From Bosea beijingensis (GTDB lineage: Bacteria > Pseudomonadota > Alphaproteobacteria > Rhizobiales > Beijerinckiaceae), in NCBI RefSeq assembly GCF_030758975.1, contig NZ_CP132359.1, positions 620,001 through 684,000 on the forward strand: 64,000 nt of DNA. Reading direction: 5' to 3'. This document shows, piece by piece, positions 44,997-52,081 of the stretch. The notes beneath the pieces were generated by a model, which had not been told where the DNA came from, did not search any database, and worked only from the letters and a program-made list of their open reading frames with translations. The stretch's first letter is position 1. Every line of letters begins with the position of its first letter. The translations under genes and the position numbers were made by a program.

Positions 44997-46334
44997 TCAG
45001 CCCTGCTCGCTCTTGGCGAGCACCGGCGCGAAGGTCTCGGTCGCCTTCTTCAGTTCGGCTGCGACATCGGCCCCGCCGATCGCATTGGTCAGCGCCACGC
45101 CGAACACGTCGCGGAACTCGGTCACCGGCACGATCTGCGGCAACCCGGCCCGCGCGACCTTGGCCGAAGCCAGCAGGCAGTCGAAATACTGCTTGCCGAA
45201 CTTCGACTGCGCGATCGTCTCGGTGTCGAGATAGGCCGAGGAGCGGCCGGGCGCGCCCGCGCCGGCCTTGAGCATGGCGATCTGGTTCTTCTTGTTGGTC
45301 ATGAACTGCAGGTAGAGCCAGGCCGCCTCCTTCTTGGAGGAGCCGCGCGAGATGCCCATGCCGTCGGCGAACATGCCGGCATGATGCGCCTTCGGCCCCG
45401 GCGGCGTCACGCCATAGCCGACCTTGCCGACGATGCGCGACTTGGTCGGGTCCTCCAGCGGGGTGGCGAAGCCGATGCCGTCCAGCCACATCGCGGCCCG
45501 CCCCTGCATGAAGGTGGTCTGGCACTCGTTCCAGTTGAAGCCGACCTGGCCGACCGGCCCCGTTTCCTTGTTGAGCTTGCGGTAGAGATCGGCCGCCCAG
45601 ATCGCTTCCGGCGTATCGGTCTGCAGCTTGCCGTCCGTAGAGGTCGTCTCCATGCCCTGCCCGAGCATCAGCGAGGTCCAGACCGGAACGTTCGCGTTCT
45701 TCAGGCCGCGAGAGACGAAGCCGGCGACGCCCTTCGCAGGGTCGTGCAGCTTCTGCGCGACGGTGAACATCTCGTCCATCGTCTTGGGATAGGCCACGCC
45801 CTTCGCGTCGAAGAGCTCCTTGTTGTAGTAGACCATCCAGTAATCGACGAAGAACGGGATCGTATCGAGCGCTCCGTCGGCCTGCCGCGCATAGGCGACC
45901 GGGCCGGCGCCGAAATCGGCGAAATCGAAATCAGGCGCGGTCAGCGACGGGTTCTTGATGTAGGGGTCGAGGTTCTCGAACCACTTGCCCTTGGCCGCCA
46001 TGCGCTTCTGCACATGCAGCGAAATGCCGCTGACGTCGAAGCTCGGCTTGCCCGAGGCGAATTCGATCACCGCCTTCTGGCGCTGCTGCTGCTCCGGCAC
46101 CTGCTCGGCCGAGACCTTGATGCCGGTGAGCTCGGTGAACTCCTTCTCCGCCGCCTGCATCAGGTCGGAGCGCGGGTTCTTCACCAGCAGCACGTCGATC
46201 GACTGGCCGGAGAATTTCTTCCAGTCGAACGCGCCCTGCGCCTGCGCCTTGCGCAGCACGAAGGGCGAGGCGATCGCGGCGACGCCGCCGGCCAGCAGGA
46301 CACGACGGGTCGGCTTGAGAATGCTATCGGTCAT
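44997..46334 (-). CDS. extracellular sugar-binding protein (family 1)
   Basis: A 445-residue solute-binding protein. A twin-arginine-like leader, TRRVLLAGGVAAIASPF, ends near QAQG. The body has the family-1 pattern, including AAEKEFTELTGIKVSAEQ, ALDTIPFFVDYWMVYYNKELFD and TTFMQGRAAMWLDG. GGAGG lies seven bases before the ATG at 46334. It starts the ABC operon and is divergent from the lactonase-fucU pair across a shared operator. No ATP-binding gene is linked. Confidence 0.9.
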   Translation of the reverse strand: MTDSILKPTRRVLLAGGVAAIASPFVLRKAQAQGAFDWKKFSGQSIDVLLVKNPRSDLMQAAEKEFTELTGIKVSAEQVPEQQQRQKAVIEFASGKPSFDVSGISLHVQKRMAAKGKWFENLDPYIKNPSLTAPDFDFADFGAGPVAYARQADGALDTIPFFVDYWMVYYNKELFDAKGVAYPKTMDEMFTVAQKLHDPAKGVAGFVSRGLKNANVPVWTSLMLGQGMETTSTDGKLQTDTPEAIWAADLYRKLNKETGPVGQVGFNWNECQTTFMQGRAAMWLDGIGFATPLEDPTKSRIVGKVGYGVTPPGPKAHHAGMFADGMGISRGSSKKEAAWLYLQFMTNKKNQIAMLKAGAGAPGRSSAYLDTETIAQSKFGKQYFDCLLASAKVARAGLPQIVPVTEFRDVFGVALTNAIGGADVAAELKKATETFAPVLAKSEQG

Positions 46335-46463
46335 CGGCGTCCTCCCCAGGACTTGAACACGGCCCGTTTCGGGCCTTTGATGTCGCGCGGACCATGAGGC
46401 GACGACCGCCTCCCGCATCCGTGATCGGGCTGGACGCTATTCTCCTTTCGACCCGGTTGCAAG

Positions 46464-46475
46464 CTAACATGTTGG
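46464..46475. promoter_or_regulatory. candidate GntR operator in the divergent ABC/lactonase promoter region
   Basis: CTAACATGTTGG, near-palindromic around AACATGTT, extended by CATG as at the 43056 site. It is 130 bases before the binding-protein ATG and 62 bases before the lactonase GTG, so it could control both directions. Confidence 0.6.
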
Positions 46476-46536
46476 CATGCACATAGTGCGCCACACCAGT
46501 CATCCCTGCCGTCGAATCTCTTGCGAGAGTCGCCCC

Positions 46537-47397
46537 GTGACGAGCCCGCCCCGCATCGATTCCCACCAGCATTTCTGGCGGCTCGCCCGCGGCGACTACG
46601 GCTGGCTGACGCCCGCGCTGAAACCGATCCATCGCGATTTCGAGCCCGCCGATCTCGCCCCGCATCTCGCGGAGCACGACATCGCCGCGACCATCCTCGT
46701 CCAGGCCGCGCCGACCGAGGCCGAGACGCATCATCTTCTCGCGCTCGCCGCCGCCACGCCCTTCGTCGCCGGCGTCGTCGGCTGGACCGATTTCGAGGCG
46801 CCCGACGCCCCCGCCCGCATCGCCGCGCTGGCCGCAGATCCGCTGCTCGTGGGCCTGCGCCCCATGGCGCAGGACATCCCCGATCCCGACTGGCTCGCGC
46901 GCCCAAACCTCGCCCCCGCCTTCGCAGCGCTGAAGGAGCACGGCCTCGTCTTCGACGCGCTGGTGAAGCCGCCGCAGATCCCCGCCCTCCTCAAGCTGCT
47001 GGAGCGCGAGACGGAACTGCCCGTCGTCATCGACCATGGCGCCAAGCCGGACCTGACCGGCGCCGACCTCTCCGCCTGGCGCGGCGGCATCGCGGCTCTG
47101 GCCGCGCGGCCGAACACCACCTGCAAGCTCTCCGGCCTCGTCACCGAAGCCGGCCCCGGTTGGCGCGAGGCGACCTTGGCGCCGGCCGTCGCCCAGCTCG
47201 TCGCCTGTTTCGGGCCTGAGCGCCTGCTCTGGGGCAGCGACTGGCCGGTCGCGACGCTCGCCGCCAGCTACGATCAGTGGCTCGCCGCCACTGAGCGCCT
47301 CACCGCGACGCTCACCGGGCCTGAGCGCGCCGCGATCTTCGGCGGCAACGCCGCCCGCATCTACCTGACGAAAAGGGGCCGCCGCCCGTCATGCTGA
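46537..47397 (+). CDS. amidohydrolase-family lactonase (L-fuconolactonase-like)
   Basis: A 286-residue COG3618-type TIM-barrel hydrolase. IDSHQHFWRLARGDYGWL at the start, VIDHGAKPD in the middle and ERLLWGSDWPVA near the end are the family marks. Relatives hydrolyse L-fuconolactone, L-rhamnonolactone or similar sugar lactones. The GTG at 46537 is chosen because GAGAG lies upstream; an ATG at 46477 falls inside the operator. It overlaps fucU by seven bases, so the two are coupled. Confidence 0.8.
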   Translation: MTSPPRIDSHQHFWRLARGDYGWLTPALKPIHRDFEPADLAPHLAEHDIAATILVQAAPTEAETHHLLALAAATPFVAGVVGWTDFEAPDAPARIAALAADPLLVGLRPMAQDIPDPDWLARPNLAPAFAALKEHGLVFDALVKPPQIPALLKLLERETELPVVIDHGAKPDLTGADLSAWRGGIAALAARPNTTCKLSGLVTEAGPGWREATLAPAVAQLVACFGPERLLWGSDWPVATLAASYDQWLAATERLTATLTGPERAAIFGGNAARIYLTKRGRRPSC

Positions 47398-47846
47398 AGA
47401 ACGTCGATCCCGTCCTCTCCGCCGACCTGCTCTGGGTGCTCGCCGCGATGGGCCATGGCGACGATCTCGCGCTGGTCGATGCCAACCACCCGGCCGAGAC
47501 CATCGCCAGCTCGACCACCAGCGGCCGGCTGATCCGCCTTCCCGGCCTGACGATGCAGCGCGCCGCCCGCGCCATCCTCTCGGTGCTGCCGATCGACGAT
47601 TTCGAGCCTGAGCCGCTCAGGCGCATGGAAGTGGTCGGCGATGCCGCCGCGATCCCCGAGGTCCAGCGCGCGGTCCAGTTCGAGGTCGACAAGGCGCTGG
47701 GCCGTGCCACGCCGCTCGCCGGCATCGAGCGCTTCGCCTTCTACGATCAGGCGCGACGGGCTTTTGCCGTGGTGCAGGTCGGCGATCCCCGACCCTATGG
47801 CTGCTTCCTGCTGCGCAAGGGCGTCATCGCCGGCGAGCCGGGCTGA
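47391..47846 (+). CDS. fucU: L-fucose mutarotase-like protein (RbsD/FucU family)
   Basis: A 151-residue RbsD/FucU protein. The catalytic His is in LAAMGHGDDLALVDANHPAE, and the C-terminal AFYDQARRAFAVVQVGDPRPYGCFLLRKGV is typical of FucU, which interconverts alpha and beta L-fucose. It overlaps the lactonase gene and points to a fucose or related 6-deoxysugar. The pathway's dehydrogenase and dehydratase are not visible in the window. Confidence 0.85.
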   Translation: MLKNVDPVLSADLLWVLAAMGHGDDLALVDANHPAETIASSTTSGRLIRLPGLTMQRAARAILSVLPIDDFEPEPLRRMEVVGDAAAIPEVQRAVQFEVDKALGRATPLAGIERFAFYDQARRAFAVVQVGDPRPYGCFLLRKGVIAGEPG

Positions 47847-47849
47847 ACC

Positions 47850-48110
47850 TCACGAACCCTTGGCGATGGCCTGCTTCAGGCGCGCGACGGCCTCCGCCGC
47901 GCCGGACCGGACCGTGATCTCCAGCGTCGGCGCCTCGCGCTCGATCATCTCGATCAGCGTGTCCGGCGTGATCGCGGCCCGCTGCTGGGTGAGCTTCAGC
48001 ACAGCATTGGCGATGATGTTGGGCCAGAACGCCGCCCCGCCCTTGGCCAGCCCCTTGGCCTTGCGGCCCTCGAATTCCTGGGCGAGCTGTTCGGGGGTCT
48101 TCTTGGCCAT
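47850..48110 (-). CDS. small conserved hypothetical protein
   Basis: An 86-residue soluble protein with a basic N-terminus (MAKKTPEQLAQEFEGRKAKG) and amphipathic helices. I do not recognise a named family. It is convergent with fucU with three bases between stops. Composition and codon use match the surrounding real genes, which supports coding. Confidence 0.5.
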   Translation of the reverse strand: MAKKTPEQLAQEFEGRKAKGLAKGGAAFWPNIIANAVLKLTQQRAAITPDTLIEMIEREAPTLEITVRSGAAEAVARLKQAIAKGS

Positions 48111-48279
48111 GGTCTCTTCACCTGTTTCGGATCGAGCCGCTGCCTATCACGAAATGCCGATCCCTGCCTGCCCGATCGAATTCTCCCGAAAAAGTGGATT
48201 CCCCTTTCCGGTCCGATGCACTAGCAGGAGCGGCGCCCGAGGCTGGCCTGTGATGCGGCCGCCCGTTCAGGACCAGACC

Positions 48280-48504
48280 ATGCCCCGCCTCGCCTTGCTT
48301 GCCGCTGTCGCCGGCCTCCTCCTCGCCGCGCCCGCCGGCGCCCGCATCACCGACCGGGAGCTGAGCTGCGCCGACTGGCTGAAATCCGGCGCCCACCGCA
48401 AAAGCGAATACGCAGCCCCCGTCGCGAACAAGATCAAGGCCTTCTGCACCGCCAATCCGCGGATGAAGGCGATCGACGCCGAAATGACGATGACGGGGGA
48501 TTGA
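48280..48504 (+). CDS. small secreted protein with two cysteines (HdeA-like?)
   Basis: A 74-residue protein with a signal peptide (PRLALLAAVAGLLLAAPAGA) and a mature part of about 52 residues. Two cysteines, in LSCADWL and AFCTANP, could form the single disulfide seen in HdeA-type acid chaperones. The likeness is weak, so the family is tentative. AGGA lies seven bases before the ATG. It is too short for most gene finders, but signal peptide and ribosome site argue for it. Confidence 0.55.
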   Translation: MPRLALLAAVAGLLLAAPAGARITDRELSCADWLKSGAHRKSEYAAPVANKIKAFCTANPRMKAIDAEMTMTGD

Positions 48505-49218
48505 GGACGCTTCCCCGCATTGTCGCGCATACCGACATACCGCCCGCGCGGATCGCGCGGCGGATTTGCATGAGGGGCAGCGGAGCGCCGCGAGGCGCGG
48601 GTGATCTAAGCCGCTTCCATTGAGCCAGGATGCGGCGCGGATGGATTGAGCCACCTTCCGCACGCCCCGTGGCGCCAAGCAGGCAAGTTTACGCAGCCTG
48701 CGAACACTTGGCTGCGTTGCCGGCGTTCTTAAGTCTCCGGGCCGCGCTTATACGGCAGGGCGTTTCGCTGAGCTGCGGGCCTCGACGCCAGTTCGGCAGA
48801 GACGCTTGCGCGATCTCCTTTGTCTCGTGCAGCGGATGATCCCGAAACGGGCTTGAGCCGCTTTTCGGTCCGATGCCGGCCTTGTCGCGTCCTGGCCCCG
48901 CAGAGGCGGTGCCGCCATGCCTTCCAGCGAGCTCCTCGCACAGGGGCCGTAGTACCCCCAGGGCGGTGCCCCGAAGCCTCCCGGGAGTGGGTCGTAACCC
49001 CACCCGCAGGCGCCGCCCCCGCCCCGCCAACGGCATACCTCCGGATGGCTGCCCCTCGGGGACGAGGTGGGATGAGGATAGGAGCAAGGTGGGAGGGCGG
49101 GGATAAGATTCACGACGGCGACGGCTAGGCGCAGGGAACCCCTCTCCCGGATGGGAGAGGGGCAGGGGTGAGGGCCCGCCGTTGATCGCGAGGGCGAGCG
49201 CGTTCAACATCTGCCCAA
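48505..49218. other. 714-bp stretch without a recognisable gene
   Basis: No reading frame here looks protein-like: open frames on both strands are Arg/Gly/Pro-rich overlaps. The middle (about 48880-49080) is very GC-rich and contains several short inverted segments. I checked by eye for tRNA, RNase P, tmRNA and SRP RNA signatures and saw none. The right end carries the hairpin at 49139-49162. Confidence 0.5.
49139..49162. repeat. CTCTCCC-GGAT-GGGAGAG hairpin, copy 1
   Basis: CCCCTCTCCC and GGGAGAGGGG form a perfect 10-bp stem with loop GGAT. The same hairpin core is at 49615-49648. The two copies bracket the DUF559 pseudogene. Confidence 0.7.
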
Positions 49219-49557
49219 ATGACAACCAAACAGCGGCAGTTTGCTCGACACCTTCGAGGGCGCTCCACCAAACCGGAGAACATCCTCTGGTCGCTCCTGC
49301 GTAATCGCCAACTCGACGGGCTGAAGTTCCGCCGATAGGTTCCCCTGCTCGGCTACACCATCGATTTCATCTGCATTTACCGAAAGCTGATCGTCGAGAT
49401 CGACGGCTGCCAACATCGCTGGGAAGCAGATTATGATGCCGCCCAGACGGAGGAAATCGAGCGGCACGGTTTCAAGGTCACCCGCTTCAGCAATGCCGAA
49501 GTCTTGGAGGACAGGGACTCAGTCATCGCCGCTATTCGAAAGGCGATTGGAGAATAG
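49219..49557 (+). pseudogene. DUF559 endonuclease-like protein, interrupted by an in-frame amber codon
   Basis: Read through, this encodes 112 residues with the DUF559 pattern (Vsr-like nuclease fold). KPENILWSLLRNRQLDGLKFRR is followed by a stop, then VPLLGYTIDFICIYRKLIVEIDG and a C-terminal GFKVTRFSNAEVLED. The TAG at 49336-49338 sits exactly where the family has Gln in FRRQVP, so a single C-to-T change from CAG explains it. The catalytic acidic residues in DFICIYRKLIVEID remain. The gene is probably dead unless the stop is suppressed. Confidence 0.75.
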
Positions 49558-49614
49558 GGTGCGCCTGCTCATCTCTCGTCGCCAACTTACCTCAACCACC
49601 CCAAAAAAAGGCGC

Positions 49615-49648
49615 GGGAACCCTTCTCCCGGATGGGAGAGGGGTTCCC
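49615..49648. repeat. CTCTCCC-GGAT-GGGAGAG hairpin, copy 2
   Basis: GGGAACCCTTCTCCC (49615-49629) pairs with GGGAGAGGGGTTCCC (49634-49648) around GGAT, a 15-bp stem with one wobble. It shares its core with the hairpin at 49139-49162. It lies about 60 bases after the DUF559 pseudogene. Confidence 0.7.
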
Positions 49649-49729
49649 CGCGCATTACTTGGTTGCGGTAGTGCCCCGAAGTATCTTGGAGTGGGCGCAA
49701 TCCTACTCACAGGCTCTGTTCCGATCCCA

Positions 49730-50479
49730 CTACGGCAATTTCTTCTGGATTATATCCCCGATAATCCTAGCAGCTATTCGTCGTATATCTTTAATATTAT
49801 CAGGAACATTCTCCCAAGGGCCGCCGACATGCCCCGGAGACACCATCGTCTGGCGAGCGTGCGGAGCTATTGCCAAATCGGTCAGAAGCTCGGTAGCCAC
49901 CAACGACGCCCTCATCAGATACTTTTCACGCAAAGAAAACGACTCAGAAATACAAAATCCGCTGGCTCTAAACGAATCCACAGCAGGCTCTTCCGTAATA
50001 TTCAATGCTGAAATCCAGCTTTGAACCGAACCGTCAGAGAAACCTTCTATCTGCGCGTGATGGGCAAATCGATTTCTAATCGATTTGAGGATGCGAAGAT
50101 CGGCATAGACAGCTGGCCGTATCCAACCCAACAAACACGCCAATGTGATCCGATCATTGGCAGTAGCAAGCAATCCATTACCACCGATCACCTCGCTCCA
50201 ACCGCCTTTTATGCATGAAGCAGAAAGATATCTTTTAAATGCATCAAGCATTAAATCTTCAACGAGAGCAAATATTAGGATTGCCGCGGAACGGTCCGAC
50301 TCGGCTATCGCCGTTGTAAGGACCTTTTCGACGTAATCACGTCTGAGATCAATTTCAGACGCATGCTGCCTTACTCGTTCGATGGCGGCGCCATACATCG
50401 CGCGAGCAACTCGCACCTCCAAATCATCTCCATCGAACCCCCAAGTTTCAGATTGATCGAGTTCCCCCTCGGGTGCCAT
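49730..50479 (-). CDS. MtlR/HEPN-like protein in an AT-rich patch
   Basis: A 249-residue, mostly helical protein. ESDRSAAILIFALVEDLMLDAFKRYL, LLGWIRPAVYADLRILKSIRNRFAHH resembles the MtlR (mannitol operon repressor) and DUF4145-like groups. The RNRFAH motif fits the R-x4-H signature of HEPN RNases. The ATG at 50479 is chosen because GAGG lies six bases upstream. Base composition is clearly more AT-rich than all neighbours, indicating recent transfer. It has no toxin-antitoxin partner that I can see. Confidence 0.6.
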   Translation of the reverse strand: MAPEGELDQSETWGFDGDDLEVRVARAMYGAAIERVRQHASEIDLRRDYVEKVLTTAIAESDRSAAILIFALVEDLMLDAFKRYLSASCIKGGWSEVIGGNGLLATANDRITLACLLGWIRPAVYADLRILKSIRNRFAHHAQIEGFSDGSVQSWISALNITEEPAVDSFRASGFCISESFSLREKYLMRASLVATELLTDLAIAPHARQTMVSPGHVGGPWENVPDNIKDIRRIAARIIGDIIQKKLP

Positions 50480-50628
50480 GAATACCCTCACCGTAGCAGA
50501 ACTAAGAATTTAACTTTCAACATCAACACATTAAAGCTCATTTTTTGCAAATCCTTGGACCACTTTGATAATTTGAAGGGCAGATACTCCCCGCTTGACT
50601 CCCACCGCCCTCCCATCCTACCCCCATC

Positions 50629-50682
50629 GACGGGACACGCCCCCCCAACGGGGCGCGCCCATCTGTAAGGATGGAGACATCG
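50629..50682 (+). promoter_or_regulatory. serC leader RNA overlapping the ribosome site
   Basis: A GC hairpin (arms starting GGGACACGCCCC near 50632 and GGGGCGCGCCC to 50660, with one bulge and one mismatch) is followed by CCATC-TGTAAG-GATGG (50659-50674), whose 3' arm covers the GGAG ribosome site at 50673-50676. A known alphaproteobacterial serC leader RNA lies before serC-serA with its last stem over the ribosome site, which this matches in place and form. Confidence 0.65.
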
Positions 50683-51861
50683 ATGGCGAATACCGTTCCG
50701 AACACGCGTCCGCGCGTGCCTAATTTCTCGTCCGGCCCCTGCGCCAAGCGCCCCGGCTGGGCCCTCAAGAACCTCTCCGACGCCCCGCTCGGCCGCTCGC
50801 ATCGCGCCAAGATCGGCAAGGACAAGCTCAAGCGCGCGATCGACCTGACGCGCGAGGTGCTTCAGGTCCCCGCCGATTACCGCATCGGCATCGTGCCGGC
50901 CTCCGATACCGGCGCCGTCGAGATGGCGCTCTGGTCCTTGTTGGGCGCCCGCGGCGTCGACATGGTCAGCTGGGAGAGCTTTGGCGCCGGCTGGGTCACC
51001 GATGTCGTCAAGCAGCTCAAGCTCGCCGATGTCCGCACGTTCGACGCGCCCTATGGCGAATTGCCGAACCTCAAAAAGGTCGACACCAAGAACCGCGACG
51101 TCGTCTTCACCTGGAACGGCACCACCTCCGGCGTGCGCGTCGTCGACGCCAGCTGGATCGCGGATGACCGCGAGGGGCTGACCATCTGCGACGCCACCTC
51201 CGCCGCCTTCGCCCAGCGCCTCGACTGGCCAAAACTCGATGTCGTCACCTTCTCCTGGCAGAAGGTGCTCGGCGGCGAGGCCGCGCATGGCATGATCGTG
51301 CTCTCGCCCCGCGCCGTCGCCCGGCTCGAAAGCTACAAGCCGGCCTGGCCGCTGCCGAAGATCTTCCGCATGACCTCGGGCGGCAAGCTGATCGAGGGCA
51401 TCTTCACCGGCGAGACCATCAACACCCCCTCCATGCTCGCGGTCGAGGACTATATCGACGCGCTGGAATGGGCGCAGAAAGTGGGCGGGCTCGACGGCCT
51501 GGTGAAGCGCGCCGACGGCAATGCCCGCGTCATCGCCAAGTTCGTGCGCGAGAACGACTGGATCGACTTCCTGGCCGTGAAGCCGAAGACGCGCTCCAAC
51601 ACGAGCGTCTGCCTGAAGTTCACCGACCCGGCCGTCACCGCCCTGCCGGCGGACGCGCAGGCGGCCTTCGCCAAGCAGGTGGTGTCGATCATCGAGAAGG
51701 CCGGCGCTGGCTACGATCTCGGCCATTACCGCGACGCCCCTCCCGGCCTGCGCATCTGGTGCGGCGCGACCGTCCAGTCGCGCGACCTCAAGGCGCTCAT
51801 GCCCTGGATCGCCTATGCCTTCGCCGAGGCCAAGGCCTCGCTCGGCAAGAAGGCGGCGTGA
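50683..51861 (+). CDS. serC: phosphoserine aminotransferase
   Basis: A 392-residue PLP-dependent transaminase that makes phosphoserine from 3-phosphohydroxypyruvate. It begins with [18 protein letters not shown], has [17 protein letters not shown], and the PLP lysine in [15 protein letters not shown]. This is the alphaproteobacterial form. The ATG at 50683 has GGAG six bases upstream; an ATG at 50671 would bury it. It precedes serA, with a palindromic repeat between. Confidence 0.95.
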   Translation: MANTVPNTRPRVPNFSSGPCAKRPGWALKNLSDAPLGRSHRAKIGKDKLKRAIDLTREVLQVPADYRIGIVPASDTGAVEMALWSLLGARGVDMVSWESFGAGWVTDVVKQLKLADVRTFDAPYGELPNLKKVDTKNRDVVFTWNGTTSGVRVVDASWIADDREGLTICDATSAAFAQRLDWPKLDVVTFSWQKVLGGEAAHGMIVLSPRAVARLESYKPAWPLPKIFRMTSGGKLIEGIFTGETINTPSMLAVEDYIDALEWAQKVGGLDGLVKRADGNARVIAKFVRENDWIDFLAVKPKTRSNTSVCLKFTDPAVTALPADAQAAFAKQVVSIIEKAGAGYDLGHYRDAPPGLRIWCGATVQSRDLKALMPWIAYAFAEAKASLGKKAA

Positions 51862-51871
51862 GGCGCTAAGC

Positions 51872-52013
51872 CCTGTCATTCCGGGGCGCGGGCTTTGCCC
51901 GCGAACCCGGAACCCACGACCGGGCGAGCCCTTTCTACCGCGTCTTCCAGAGCAAAAAGCGTAGCACCCCGTCGTGGGTTCCGGGTTCGGCTTCGCCGCC
52001 CCGGAATGACAGG
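51872..52013. repeat. palindromic intergenic repeat, family B, copy 2
   Basis: Outer arms CCTGTCATTCCGGGG (51872-51886) and CCCCGGAATGACAGG (51999-52013), with inner arms CGAACCCGGAACCCACGAC and GTCGTGGGTTCCGGGTTCG. The arms match copy 1 at 32909-33049 almost exactly, while the centres differ. It lies between serC and serA. Confidence 0.8.
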
Positions 52014-52081
52014 CGGGGTGCCCTCCCCCTTCTCAGCGCCAGACCGCTCCCCGTGCAGCGCGGCGCCAGCCGGAGCCTCCC

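Noticed and set aside
46477..46536. ATG at 46477 as start of the lactonase
   Set aside because: It overlaps the candidate operator and gives a Cys/His/Arg-rich leader unlike the family; the GTG at 46537 fits the domain start and ribosome site.
48880..49100. Structured GC-rich segment as RNase P, tmRNA or SRP RNA
   Set aside because: None of the conserved core motifs of these RNAs could be found on either strand.
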